From: Neoceratodus forsteri
Lineage: Eukaryota > Chordata > Ceratodontiformes > Ceratodontidae
Direction: 5' to 3'
NCBI GenBank assembly: GCA_016271365.2
Contig: CM057458.1
Location: 196,078,501 to 196,142,500 of the forward strand
DNA length: 64,000 nt
The position numbers and the translations under genes were made by a program. How positions within the stretch are numbered: position 1 is the stretch's first letter; every line of letters begins with the position of its first letter. The notes below the pieces were generated by a model. The model worked only from the letters and a program-made list of their open reading frames with translations, was not told the DNA's origin and ran no database searches. This document shows, one piece after another, positions 23,347 through 35,519 of the stretch.

Positions 23347-26239
23347 CCCCAAGTGCATTCCAGTCAGTTCTTGCCCACCTCCAGCAACACCCAGTGAGGC
23401 AGAAATTATTACCCTGGGTAATTTTAACATCAACTGGTTAGCAGACACTGCCAATCCATATAGGGATGCTGCAGCGGCCCCCAGTCTATCTCAAGTTGTG
23501 CCCAGTACCACCTGACACAACCCGAGAACAGGTACCTCGACTCTTATCGACCTAATTCTTACTAATCACTTTCACAAATTTACCCAGGTCTCCGTGCTAC
23601 CTGACGCACTGAGTGACCACTCGCCAGTACTCGGGCGTTGGTCTTACTTGGCTACAAAGGCCCCTCCTAAAGTTAGCTTTCAGCGAAAACTCAGGCCAGG
23701 CAAGCTACAGTCCTTGAAATACCACCTCATCAACTGGGGCTGGTCTCCCATTGCTGCCTCGCCTGATATTGATTCAGCCCTGAAGTACTTTGTCAATTCC
23801 ACCTGTGACCTTTTTCCACTCTTCTGCAAATGAGTCATTAAAGGAGCCAACACCCCTTGGATGTCCCAGTCCCTTCTGGACCTCATGGGCCACCAAGACA
23901 ATCTCTGGCACATAGCCTTGGAGACTGGGAGGCCCATCAATAGGCAACGCTACCATGAGTCCAGGAACCGCTGCACCTGGCAGTTCTGACAGGCAAAAGC
24001 AGAATACTACAGAGCAGCCCTCACTGCCTCCTGGGGGAAGGGGCACAATTTCTGGGACTCCCTGAAAGATCTTGGTGGCAAAATCTCTACTGCCCTCCCC
24101 CCAGATACTGGTAAATGGTGGTATCTCCACAGACCCTGACACAATAGCGAATGCACTGAACTCCTCGTTCTCGGATCTCAGCAGCGTGCTCCCTGCCAAC
24201 TTTTTTGCACCCACCCCCACCATAACATCGACACCCACCCAAGTACCCGCTTCAAGGTCATCTCCCAGCGTGATGCCACCCCCTTCTGCTAAAGGCACTC
24301 TGCAAATCCCGGTTCAGCAGTGACAGTCTTGCTCTTAAAATACTAAGGCTCACTCTCCCTGAAGTACTCTACCCCCTCACTACCCTGCTAAACCGCTCCC
24401 TTGCCCTAAGTCAGCTCCCCTCCATGTGGAAAATTGCCCTCATCACTCCTCTTCTGAAGAGTGGTGACTGAACCCTGCCTAGTAATTATCGTCCCATCTC
24501 AATTCTGCCCCCTGTCTCCAAGGTTCTTGAAAAGATTGTCGCCACCCAAGTCGCAGACTACCTTGTTCAACACAATCTCCTCTGCCCCGAACAGTATGGT
24601 TTCCGAAAAAACCATAGCACCACAACCGCACTTTTGGAATATACCAACACTATCCATGCAACCCTGGATGCAGGCCAGATTGCTGGTGCTGTCTATATAG
24701 ATCTTTTCAAAGCATTGGACACCATCCACCACTCACTTCTCCTAACCTCGCTGACCCAAATAGGTTTCTCACAGGATACCACCACTTGTTTCTCAAACTA
24801 CCTGTCTGACAGAACCCAGAGAGTCAGACTGTGGCATACCTTATCTCCCCCCTCTCAGAGTTACATCTGGGGTCCCCCAAGGGTCAATCCTTGGCCCCCT
24901 ACTTTTCACTCTATTCCTTAACTCCCTGCCCAAGGCCTGTTCTGGGAGTCTCCTTCTATATGCAGATGATGTGGTTTTATTCAGCACCCACACCAACCCT
25001 ACCACCGTTCAAGTAGCCCTCCAAGGATCATTAAATGAGGTCAAATCCTGGTTTACTGACCATAGGCTTGTTCTAAACTATAAAAAAAAAAAAGTCCAAG
25101 CTGTTTGCCCATGCCTAAAACAAGTTCAGTAACCACCCCTTGCTCATCCATAATTCCCATAATGAGACCCTGGAACTAGTTTCTACCTTTAAATACTTAG
25201 TCACTCTAGACTCAGGGCTTATCTACCATGAACATATCTGCCATCTTAATATAGCTGTAAATGTGCGCATTGGTCTCCTCCACCGCTACAAGCACCGTCT
25301 CCCCCCTGAAGCCCTACAACTATCCATCTCCTCCTCTGTCCTGTCACTTATTGATTACGGGATTAGCTTCTATGGTGCTGCTGACAACATCTCCCTCAAC
25401 AAAATTAGATTTTCCCTGAATAAAGCCTGCAGACTGGCCACAAGATGTGACCAGCTTACACACACCTGTACGCTGTATACCAGTACAAACTGGCTTAATT
25501 TCGATGATCGCCTAAAGTACCAGACCTGTCTTCTTGCCAAGAAAATCATGACTGGCTTCACGCCCCCTGCTCTTGTGACGGTGCACCCCCCTCTAACAGC
25601 ACCAGATGCACACGGCATGCTGAGAAATCACCCCGCCAGGTTCCCCACTGTAAAACCTCCATGGGGCAAAGAACTTTCAGATACCATGCCCCCAATTGAC
25701 TGAACTCACTGCCCATGCCAGTCTTCCTGGCTCCTACTCTAGGACTGTTCAAATCCCTTCTCCATAGCAATATCTTCCGTGACTCCACCTGTGACTGTAC
25801 CTGACCAACCCATGACCTAGAACTACTATGACAATGGACCCACCTGGTCCTGCTTCTAGAGTGCCTGTCCCTGGTTTTGGTCTTGCCAAGCCTCAGACTA
25901 GCTGACACTCACTGGACTGCGCTGCTTGCACATTCCAGTGATAAATACTTCTCTACAACAACTACTGTACTGTATGATTACCCCTGTAGTTACTGTATTT
26001 ATTGTATTTTGCCACTGTACTGCATTGTCTGCCTGTTGTAATTATCCTGTACCACATCCACCTGTTGTAATTTACCATGTACCATTTCGTAAGGTGTGAT
26101 ATTTCCCACACTGTTATTTATACTGTGATGTCTATACACTGTTTGCTCTGTATTTGTTTTCTATGATGTGGAGTCTTTGTAAAGGAGTCTCTGACTCAAA
26201 GGTAATAATTCCGATTGTATTCAATAAATAAAAATAAAA
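23347..26239 (+). mobile_element. LINE-A inserted in CR1 ORF2
   Basis: 5' truncated in the endonuclease (LGNFNINWLAD near 23,420, where the family has GDFN; then LIDLILTN and LSDHSPVL near 23,540-23,625). RT blocks follow: NYRPISILPPVSKVLEK near 24,485, YGFRKNHSTTTALLEY near 24,600, VYIDLFKALDTIHHS near 24,690, then a decayed YADD region near 24,955. The C-terminus reads NKACRLATRCDQLTHTC near 25,420. The 3' end has the stem gagtc-tct-gactc near 26,188 and a CAATAAATAAAA tail. The RT style fits the L2 clade. Confidence 0.9.
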
Positions 26240-27551
26240 CAGGGGTGAACTGCAGACCGGTGAGCCTCACGTCCATCGTGGGTGAGCTGATGGAGACTGT
26301 CCTGAAGAAGAGGCTGGTGGCCCCCCTAGAGGCTAAAGGACTACAGGACAGCAGACAGCATGTCTTCATATGTGGCAGATCCTGCCAAACCAGCCTAGTG
26401 GAGTTCTATGACTGGGTAACTACGCAACTGGACAGGGGCCATGCAGTGGATGTCCTGTATCTGGACTTCAGTAAGGCATTCGACTCTGTGCCGCATAGGA
26501 GGCTGGGAAGTAAGTTAGAAAGCATAGGTGTGGGTGCAAAGCTGTTGGGATGGGTAGGGAACTGGCTTTAGGAAAAGCAACAGAGGGTGGTGGTGGTGGG
26601 AGAGCTCTGGCACCCAAGGGTAGTGACGAGCGGTGTTCCGCAGGGCTTGGTGATGGGACCAGTGTTATTTGGGATATTCATTGCAGACATATCATTGGAC
26701 ATCAAGAGCAAGGTCAGTCTGTTTGCTGATGATACCAAGATGGGAGCGGTGATGGATGACCTAGGGGATGGCAGGGGTTGCAGGATGATATGGCAAAGCT
26801 TGAAACCTGGTCAGACACCTTGCAACTGGGGTTTAATGCCAAAAAGTGCAAGGTGCTGCATTTTGGGATGAAGAACCCAAGGAGGAGTTACCAGCTGGGG
26901 GCAGTGCAGCTAGCCCAGACAGAGGAGGAGAAGGGTGCTCATTACAGGGTCAATGAACAGCTCAGCACAATGTAGGAAGGCAGCTGCAAAGGCCAACAAA
27001 ATGCTGGGTTGCATTGCAAGGGGTATATCCTCGAGGAGGTGATTCTACCACTGTATAGGTCATTAGTTAGACCGCACCTAGAGTACTGGATGCAGTACTG
27101 GCCCCGTGTCTGAAGAGGGACATTAAATTACTGGAGGGGGTACAGCGCAGAGCAACAAAGATGATCAAGGGGCTGGGGGACGTATCATACGAAAGGAGGC
27201 TGAGGGAGTTGAACATGTACTCGCTGGAGGACTGGAGAAGAGGATGGATGGGAGGACATGATTGAAACCTTTAAGTACATGAAAGGAATAAACAAGACTT
27301 GTACAGTGGGGCTGTTCAAAGTAAGGAAGGGGAGGGACACCAGGGGCCATGATATGAGACTGGAGGGAGGAAGGTTCAGGAAGGAGATGAGGAGAAACTT
27401 TTTTACAGAGAGGGTGGTAGCTGGGTGGAATGTGTTACCTGCAGAAATGGTATCCAGTAGAACTTTGGACTGCTTTAAAAGGGGATGTGACAGGACAAGG
27501 GGGATGGTCAGTGGAGGAGAAGAGTGGAAGAGAGGGGGAGCTGCAGAATAA
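26240..27551 (+). pseudogene. CR1 ORF2, RT second part and C-terminus
   Basis: RT resumes with VNCRPVSLTSIVGELME, followed by YLDFSKAFDSVPHRR near 26,460 (motif A), [16 protein letters not shown] near 26,620, SLFADDTKMG near 26,718 (motif C, both aspartates kept), GFNAKKCKVLHFG near 26,830, LVRPHLEYW near 27,065, and RNFFTERVVAGWNVLPAEM near 27,390. One in-frame stop near 26,570 and several shifts break the frame. Confidence 0.9.
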
Positions 27552-27634
27552 GGGGTGCTAGCTGCACATTCGAGCAGACTTGATAGACCTCTAGGTCTTT
27601 ATCTGCTGGCAAATTTCGTATGTTTGTATGTTCA

Positions 27635-28965
27635 TAAGAGAAGAGAAGAACATTAAAGGGGGGGGATCTTAGGCAAGTGGGGGTAAGCGGCCTGAGTATG
27701 GCAGTTGTCAAGTGGTCAATGCAGGGCAGCATACTGCAAAGGGGTCTGGGGTGGGGAGAATATGTAGCAAGGGAGCAGGAGTGATGGAGGGATGGATGAT
27801 AGAGAGTACAGGGGAGCAATCGGGGGTTGATGGGAAAAGGTAGATTAGTCCGAGCAGTCACATTCACTTTGAGCAGTTACATGAAGTGTCAGCTCTCTTT
27901 TGAATGGGCCTAGCTTAGGGATGCTTACAACTGCTGGGGGCAACTCATTGAGCCACAGTGGGGCCTTATAAGAGAAGAAATTTTGAGCCAGTGCTGTATG
28001 ACGAAAGGGGACGTGGAGTGCATTCCTAGCCTTGCCTCTAGTTGGGTGCTGGTTAGTGACTGAATTGAGGAGCATCTGAATAGAGTTAGGGGTTAAGCCT
28101 AGGAGTGTTTTTTTTTTTTACTAAATAGGCAGATATGGTATGTTATCCTCCCCTGGAGGTTTAGCTATTTAGTCTGAGCATAAAGGTCACAGGTATGAGT
28201 GCGGCTACCTGCACCTAGAGCCATCCCACAGGTCTTGTTTAGGGCAGTTTTTACCCTACTCAGAGCAGTTTCAGTGGCTGTACTGTATACAACTAGTCCT
28301 TAGTCTATACTGGAGAGTATAGAACTGTTAACAGCAAGGGATAGGGCTTCAGATGTTAAACAGTGTCGGTGTCTGTAGAGCAGGCCACTTCTAGTGTTGA
28401 CAGTTCTGACTACGTGGTCAGTGTGGTAGGAATACGAGAGGGAGCTGTCTAGGGTGATACCAAGGTACTTGAAGGAGGATACCTGTTCAGAGGGTTCAGA
28501 TTATTTAACTGTTGTGAGCTTTCCAGATTTGTTCTTGTTGGGGGGGTTAGAAAATTACATTAGTCTTTTTATAATTTACGAGGAGTTTGTTTCGGCAAAA
28601 CCAGTCCTCTATTATGGTGAAGCTATGTTGCATCTTATTGTTAAGTAGGTTGAAGTGGGGACTGCTAGAGAAAATGGCTGCGTCGTCCACATAAAGCAGA
28701 AATTTTGACAGCAGGTACTTGGAGGAGAGTGGAGAAACAAGCTGAATAAGAGGGGTCCTAATATGGAGCCTTGCGGAACCCCAGTAATCGCCCTTCTGTC
28801 ATATAGTGTATTGTTTATTTTCATTTGTTGAGTTCTGTTAAATAGGTAGCTCTTACACCAGCCAGTGGTATTGGGGGGGACAGGCCAAGTGCTGGTAGTT
28901 TGCTAAGTAGGTTGTTGTGGTTGACGGTCAAATGCTTCGTCTTGGTCAGTCTTAATATGAGAATT
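27635..28965 (-). mobile_element. LINE-A fragment, antisense
   Basis: The minus strand encodes a [17 protein letters not shown] block near 28,770 and the C-terminal region ending ...HVTAQSECDCSD near 27,850, which matches the SCDC-type end of LINE-A. The part nearest 27.64 kb is purine-rich 3'-UTR. It abuts the CR1 3' end on one side and DIRS D2 on the other. Frames broken. Confidence 0.75.
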
Positions 28966-28969
28966 TCCC

Positions 28970-29500
28970 AGTGGATAATATGGGTCCCATGAGCAATGAG
29001 AGTGTGATACTAGGATCTGGCCCACGGCCTACAGCTATCAGCTGTACATCTCCCAGGTCTCCAAAATGTCTTAGAAGACCAGTTATGTGGGTCATAGTCC
29101 AAGATCCACAAACGGGAGCTTTTGACCTCAGTAGTAAACAACCTTTTTGCAAGATGGGGTCATTCAGAGTTGGATCTTTTTGCGTCCACACACAGCGCAG
29201 AACTGCAGCACTTCTGCTTGCTCACTCCAGGGCCTGGCGTTTTCTGGCGAGATATGTTGTCCCTCTTTTGGAAAGGGAAATTCCTTTATGCCTTCTCCCC
29301 AGTTTCACTAAAACAGAGTGCTGCTCAAGCTGTGGATGGAAAGTGCTATTCTCATCCTCATTGTTCTATTATAGCCTCAACAGATATGGGTTCCACTTCT
29401 GCAACAGATGACACTGGAACCTTCTGTCCCTGTACCACTGTGTCGGGGCCTTTTGTCACAGGAAAAGGGATCCCTGGACCATCTAGACCTGAAGTCCCTA
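28970..29500 (+). pseudogene. DIRS D2 RNase H end
   Basis: Frames read AVHLPGLQNVLEDQL near 29,040, VVNNLFARWGHSELDLFAS near 29,128-29,185, and GVFWRDMLSLFWKGKFLYAF near 29,240-29,300. These are the DIRS blocks between RNase H and recombinase, also present in D3 (36.35 kb) and D4 (55.55 kb). The left end is cut by the antisense LINE-A. Confidence 0.75.
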
Positions 29501-29539
29501 CATTGACATTCATGGCTCCTAAAGACATAGGCATAGCCA

Positions 29540-29707
29540 TTGCATATTTTGGGGTCTCCCCTAAAGTTGATGATGTGCTGATTACAGTTAGGAAGCCTTC
29601 TACAAGACATACCTATTTCCTTGAAATGGAAGCGGTTCACGCTGTGAGCCACTTCCAGGAATATGGACCCATCTACATGTCCTGTGAATGCTTTGCTGGA
29701 ATACTTG
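29540..29707 (+). pseudogene. DIRS D2 recombinase, N-terminal piece
   Basis: VLITVRKPSTRHTYFLEME and the following VSHFQEYG...CECFAGIL residues are the start of the core-binding domain of a DIRS tyrosine recombinase. The reading continues on the other side of D3 at 38,336. Confidence 0.7.
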
Positions 29708-29890
29708 ATCTTACTTCGAGATGGAGCTCTTGCAGCAGGTAATGGCAGATAGGATTATACTACTAGACACTAGGACCACACAGAAAACTACTAGCTAGCA
29801 GTCCAAGGTGGGGGACCACCCCCGACATCAGCTCTGCCCATGATGTCAGTCACTGTATAAAGAAGGCGGTCCCCCGGCACCACCTCAGTT
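29708..29890 (+). repeat. D3 left inverted terminal repeat
   Basis: Reverse-complements the right end at 38,123-38,335 over about 180 bp. Shared blocks include GAGCTCTTGCAGCAGGTA, CTAGCTAGCAGTCCAAGGTG and CTCCGCCCA/CTCTGCCCA, then a TATA box and CCCCCGGCA. As in D1, it lacks the outermost ~35 bp carried by the right repeat. Confidence 0.9.
29856..29861 (+). promoter_or_regulatory. Candidate D3 TATA box in terminal repeat
   Basis: TATAAA lies inside the left terminal repeat, about 150 bp before the first gag codons, and its inverse is present in the right repeat. Terminal repeats carry the promoter in DIRS elements; here only the motif is seen. Confidence 0.4.
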
Positions 29891-30009
29891 CTTTTCCCGC
29901 CATCAACCCAGCGTCTCAGCTCCACGGACGCCTCCTGCTCCTGTCGACTGCCATTTTCTTTGATGCTCTGCGCAGTTCAACTCTCGAGTGTTCAGTCACC
30001 TCTTTTTAT

Positions 30010-30953
30010 GTCTGCTGAGCCTTCTACTTCTACACCACAGTGGAAGGCTAAGTGTGTGTGCAGCAAGCAAATTCCAGCAAAAGATGGCCAATAGGCCTGC
30101 CTCTTGTGCTTGGAGCCTGAGCACAAGATTGACGACTGCCCACACTGCCAGGGCTTCAGTCAGTGCACTTGCATCCGACACCTGAAGACCCTGAAGGCCT
30201 ACCTCTTGAAGCAACAAGTGGCCACTATGCAGAAGTCACATTCTGGACACAGCTCCTCCTCTTCTGCTCATAACACTTTCCCCAAGGAGAAAAAGCACTC
30301 TGGGAAGCACCGCAAGGAGGACAGGGAGAAATCCAGGTCAGAGTTGTGGTCCCGCTCCCTGCACAAAGATAAGTCCGCCTCCTTCGACCGGATGTCAAAC
30401 TCTGCCCCTTGGTCATTAGCCCTCCCTGGCCTTCTACTCCAGGACCTCCCACCACTTCCCAAGCGTCTGGTGGTTGCTCGGGGCATGGGCCTTCTCAGGC
30501 CCCATCTTTTATCTCCCTGGCCATCAGACCCCACAAACATTCATTAGGGTCTAAGGCCCAGAACCTGGCCACTTCTTCTTCCACTACGGGAATCTGGTTG
30601 GGCTCTCCTGCCATTAAGGCCTTGTCCTCCAGCTCGTCAGCTCAGCCTGACGACCGTGGCAAGTGCCTGGTTGTCGACTCCACAAACAAAGCACCCGTGA
30701 CACCTCACCTGTCATCTCCAGTGAAGCTAGACTGATGACAGATCCCCATGACGTCTGCCATCATGGCTGTGGTGCCAGACAAGGCTCTGCACTCCTGGTT
30801 GCCACTGTGTCCCAAAGGCCCCCACCAGAGGACCTGACAGCACCTGACCTGACATCGGCACCTTCTGACACCCTGATGACAGTTCCTGACGATCCCATGA
30901 TGCCAGGGCCTGGGGAAAACCACCAGGCACCATTGGATGGAACCAGTGATGGT
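30010..30953 (+). pseudogene. D3 gag, first part
   Basis: Opens near MSAEPSTSTPQWKAKC and carries an N-terminal Cys/His cluster CLLCLEPEHKIDDCPHC near 30,091-30,141 (C-x2-C-x4-H-x4-C-x2-C). A Ser/Lys-rich stretch (KEKKHSGKHRKEDREKSRS) and a long Pro-rich linker follow. It is interrupted at 30,953 by antisense LINE-A and resumes at 34,427. One early stop and several shifts. Confidence 0.75.
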
Positions 30954-33900
30954 TTTAGTTTTTTTAGTTTTAGTTTATTAGTCTAGGAATTAATACCTTT
31001 GAGCCAGGGCTCTTTTACAAAGGTTCCACGTCACAAAGAACATTTAACAAAGCACGATACACATTACAGGTAAAACCAGACAGGAAAGTTGCATCATAAA
31101 TTTGCTATTAACAGTTTAAGGCAGTAACGTTTTTAAGTTTCATAGAAAAACAAGCTATAACAGGTTCAAGCGAGTAGACAATTTCGAGGTTAAGAAACTT
31201 CCAGGAGAGAGGGTGATCATTAGAGCCAAAGGAGGCTAGAGAGGAGGAAAGGTGGTGGCGGGAGAGCAAGTGAGAGGGACAGGAAAAAAGGGAGTGAGTT
31301 TGGGTGGAGACAGGAAGTAGTAGAGTACCAGAGGGTTCATTAGTCGGAGGAAGAGGCCTCAGATGTGAGGATGGACATGAGGAGTAGTAGTTTTATCTAA
31401 GCGCAATCACAGTTGCTAGTGGTGGTGAGGTGGGCATAGAGCATGGATTTGAAAGCTTCAAGCGAGGTTGAGGATAGAGTAGGTGGACTAAGCGCATTGA
31501 ACCATGTAGGAACCCTGTATGTGAAAGATCTTTGTCCCTGTGCAGTCCGACATCTCGGAACCAGGAAAGGTTGGCGTTCAGATCTGGTGGAGGTGGTGAG
31601 CCAGGATTCAGTCGGAGCAGGTTTTGAATACATAATGGAGTCAGTCCCAGATAGATTTTTTGCCATTGTGCAGGTGAGATAAATAAGACGATTTGATAGG
31701 TTCAACCAGCCTGATTCATAGTACAGATCATGTGTGAGTCAGTCTTTGAGCCCCGTGAGAGCGGCGAAGCCTTATTTAAGTGATTGAGAATCGCCTTAGA
31801 GCAGTGGAGGTAGCTGAGCCATAAATAATAAGGCCATAGTCAATGATTGAGATTATGGAACTCTGTATAGCTATTCTCAATGCAGCTTGATTTAGAAATT
31901 GCAGTTCTGGAATAGTATTCCAAGGCATTGGTTCACTGTTTTAAGTGTTGTCAGTGTGGGTTGCAAGGTGAGCCCTTGGTCAAAAGTGATGCCAAGGTAT
32001 TTGAAAGTATTTACTTGGTCAGTGTAATTCCCACAGAGGTTTGTATGGTGAGTGGAGTATGCCTATTTTTGTTTTGGTCATTGGAGAAGAGCATGGCTTT
32101 TGTTTTTATTGTGGTTTAACACAAGTTTACTATCCAGGAACCACCTTTCAACACTAGAAAGCAAGTTGCAGGCTTTTTCGTAGGAGTTTGGATCCTTGTG
32201 GGAAGAAAATTACAGCATCATCAGTGTATAAGATTATTTTCTCCTGGCAGATATCTGGGAGGAGTTAAGGAACAGGCTAAAGAGGAGCCGTCAAGAATTG
32301 ATCCCTGTGGTACACCGAGAGAACTGGTTTGAAGTCAGAGAGTTCATTAGAGATTTTACAGCCTGTGACCGATTGGATAAGTAACTTTTACCCAACACAA
32401 GGACCTTGACCAGGCCTAGGCTAGAAAAGTAGGAGGTAAGTAGGCCATGATGGACTGTGTCGAAAGCTTTTGTAAGATCGATAAAGACTGCACCTGTTTG
32501 GCACCCTTTGTCCAGGGCTGGTGGACTTCTCCAGAGAAATCAAGTAAGGCTGTTGTTGTACTATGTCCTTTCCTAAAGCCGTGCTGTTGATTACAGAGTA
32601 GATTGTATTTGTCCAGGTAATCAGAGTTGGTCTGCCATTATTAGTTCAAGTGCTTTGGAGAGGGAGGGAGTATTGATATTGGTCGATAGTTTCCTGTTGA
32701 GGTTTTGTCCCCCCCTTTGTGCACTGGCGTAACTATGGCAGATTTCCATTTGTTGGGAAACTGACTTTGGCAAAGTGACAGATTAAGAATTTTTGCAAGG
32801 GGGTGAATTACTTCATCCAGGGTGAGAGACAGGATTTTTAGATCTAGCGTGTCACTACTTGTTCTGGATTTGGAGCAGGCCTTTCTTATGTACTTGTGTG
32901 CTTCGTGCACTTTGATTTTCTTGAAGTAAAATTGTGGTTTGTCACGAGGGGTGTTTTGTGATACTAGGCTAGGCACAGGTAAGTCCGAGAAGAAATCTGG
33001 GGGGAGGACCCCACTAAAGTCTGTGAATGTCTTATTAAGGGCATCTGCAATAGACTTTGGGTCAAGAGTGGTGGATCCATCAATTTTCATAATGGTAGGT
33101 GACGATTTTGATTGTTTACCCATTATGTTTCGGATGTTGTCCCAAAAAGCTCTTCCATCACCCCAGGTGGATTCAAGGCATTTTTGAAATAGCGCTCTTC
33201 ATTTGCCTAATTTGTGAGGTACATCTATTTAGTGCCTGCTTGTATTTTAGGGTATCATGAGGTGAGCCTGTGTCTCTGGCAACTGCCCAGAGGTGGTCCC
33301 GAACCTGAGCTCGGCAAGTAGTTTGGCAGTAATCCATGGATTTGATGGCGCTTTGATTTTACGTTTTTTACTGGGCGTATAAGTTGCATGCAGAGTTGAA
33401 AGATTTAATGAAGTATTCTAGTGCGGTATTAATATCAGTTGATTCAAGATTGGCGTCCAGTCCTGTTGTAGGAGATGGGTTTTCAACTTGATAAGATTCC
33501 CATAAGGCAATACTCTGCTTGTTATAACTTTGTGGGGTGGCTTGAAAATTTATTAGACCAGGTACAGGACACTGGGAGTGGTCACTGAGGAGTCAGGGAG
33601 AACTTTAATGTTTTTATCCGGTCAGGGTGATTTGTGAGAACCCAGTCAATAAAGGTGCTTGTACCAGTTTTGTAATTTTTCCGGTGGGGAGGTTACCATC
33701 TGAGTCAGGTTTGCTGCTAGGATGTCATTTTGTAGAGCAGTGTCAGGCGAGCCAGTTTATGTTGAAATCCCGAGGAGGAGGAGCTTATTTTCAGAGGGCT
33801 GCAGACTAACAAAATCAAGTACAGACTTAATACTGGCACGGTGGTCTTTTGGAGGGATATAGACTGCAGCCACTGTGAGAACTTTGTTTTGTGCACCAAG

Positions 33901-34420
33901 AAGCAGTTTGATAGGGAGGAGTTGCATCTGCCTATTTGTGGGGGTGAAACTGCCGCGTTGACAGGAGAGGTTGTCCTTTATGTAGATAGCACAGCCCCCA
34001 CCTTTCTTGCTTGCCTGGTCGAGTCTGAAAAGACTGCAGCCTTCAAGCGAGACCGCATGATCCGGGGTGCTGGGAGATAGCCAGGTTTCCACAATGGCTA
34101 GTATATCAGGGTTTTTTTGTCCAGCGAGAGTTTGAAGAGATGCCAATTTGGAAGGAGGCTGCAGATATTTAGAGTGAGAATGGAGAGACCACTACCAACT
34201 TTCCCTGTTTTTGTCGGCTTCAGTGCAACAGGACCAGGGTTTGGGTGTATCCCACCAGATATTAAAAGTAGGAGGAGCAGGAGTTTTAGTGATGCCATTC
34301 GTAGTTCATAATAGGTTGGAGTGAGTTTCTGCTTGGTCAATGGAGCCTCCCCCAATGCCAGACCAGCCATCTGCCCTTTTGGGACCAAATGGGGGCAGGG
34401 CCAGAACGGCCATCAGGCTA
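30954..34420 (-). mobile_element. LINE-A, nearly full-length, antisense in D3 gag
   Basis: GATGGT flanks both sides (30,948-30,953 and 34,421-34,426), so this is a 3.47-kb insertion with a 6-bp duplication. The 3' tail (TTTTAG/TTTAT repeats) and the stem-loop gagcc-ct-ggctc (antisense, near 31,000) are on the left. The ORF2 start lies near 34,300 with SGGIHPNPGP, a degenerate 2A-like motif after a hydrophobic LLLLLLLISGG run. This is the most complete LINE-A here and shows a single large ORF. Confidence 0.9.
31397..34388 (-). pseudogene. LINE-A ORF2 (endonuclease-RT)
   Basis: From the N-terminus (high coordinates): leucine run and SGGIHPNPGP; NICSLLPNW; ILAIVETWLSP near 34,100; GGGCAIYIKD near 33,990; VAAVYIPPKDH near 33,865 (endonuclease). 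After shifts, the RT block runs KSAIVTPVHKGGDK and GNYRPISILP near 32,650-32,740, FIDLTKAFDTVHHGLL near 32,440-32,490 (motif A) and LYTDDAVIF near 32,210-32,240 (motif C variant). The end reads HLTTTSNCDCA. Many frame breaks; inactive. Confidence 0.85.
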
Positions 34421-34426
34421 GATGGT

Positions 34427-35510
34427 CCCCCTGGCTGAGTTCAGGGCATTGTTCACCAGCTGGTGGAACACTATCAAACGGGACCTCCTTCACAAGCCAG
34501 AGCCAAACGGAGCACCAGACACTGTCCTCCCCCCACCATCACAGCCGGCGCCTTCCCCAGATCGCCGTTGCAACCCCTTACATCGGCCAGACTGACTCCA
34601 GGTGGCTAAGACCACGGCTCTGATGGACATCGGGGCCTTGGATATTGTTCTCCTTCACGCTCTTTATCGCATAGGGGCAGCAGGTCCAGAGAACATAGCT
34701 CCCATTGCAGGATCAGGTCAAGGGGGCACCACTCCCGATGCCACAGCAAGTCTACTGACCGTCAGTCGAGCACTTCAAGAGCAACAGCAATTCCTCCTCA
34801 ACCTATGCTTCTTCAGAGGACAAGCTTCCCCTTCACCGGATCCCAAGAGGGACTCTCCTAGGTCACTACCTAACAATTCTGCCATCTTAGAGGTGATGAG
34901 GCACATACAATTCCTCAGTCAATGGGAAATGGGGGACTTGGAGCCTGAGAGGCAATGTCTGGCCAAATTCCTGGGGACCACGACCCCTAAGCCTCTGGTC
35001 ATTCCTCTTCTGGTGGAACCTTTGCAGGGTGTCACAAAGCTGGTGTGGAAACACCCAGCTACAATGTCAGTGGTGTCCAAGAAGGCGGACTGCCTTTACC
35101 AGACTCCCAGAAATGAGCCTCATCTTGGTGAGCAACCTACGGCAGATTCCGTAGTCTCACTGCGGTACATGACAAATCGCAGCAGCCTAAACATACCAGT
35201 TCCCGGCCATCCGACAAAGAGTCTAAGAAAACAGACCAGTTGGGGCGGAGAGTGTATGCCTCTTCCACCTGTACCATTAGATCCTTAAACTTTCTGGCTC
35301 ATATGGTCATGTACCAGAAGTGTCTGTGGCAAAAGGCTATGGACCTCATCAAGACCCAGCCAGACTCACAAAACAAGGCAAAACTCTTGGCAGTGTTGCA
35401 GTCTGGTTTGGATGTGGGCATGCTCATTTCCACAGCTCCTATGATGCAGTGGACACTGCGGTCCGGGTGGCCGCCTCAGGTGTGTGCCTCAGGTGACACT
35501 CCTGGCTAAG
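34427..35510 (+). pseudogene. D3 gag, second part
   Basis: Open frames give LHALYRIGAAGPENIAPIAG near 34,650, the core-like HPATMSVVSKKADCLYQTP near 35,053-35,110, then after a shift SLNFLAHMVMYQKCLW near 35,285-35,330 and KLLAVLQSGLDVGMLIST near 35,382-35,435. These correspond to DIRS gag blocks seen in the D1 (58.2-58.75 kb) and 17.0-17.5 kb copies. Confidence 0.7.
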
Positions 35511-35519
35511 GGAGTCCGG

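Larger units (their letters stand above)
20612..27634 (+). mobile_element. Nearly full-length CR1, split by LINE-A
   Basis: In order: ORF1 with Cys/coiled-coil and esterase domains, ORF2 endonuclease, RT up to an LHKSG motif at about 23,346, a 2.9-kb LINE-A insertion, then RT from the VNCRPVSLTS motif at about 26,250 to the C-terminal DFERV-type block and a 3'-UTR ending near 27,634 with TATGTTTGTATGTTC, the CR1 3' repeat. The split falls exactly between adjacent RT motifs, which shows an insertion. Stops and frameshifts in all parts. Confidence 0.9.
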
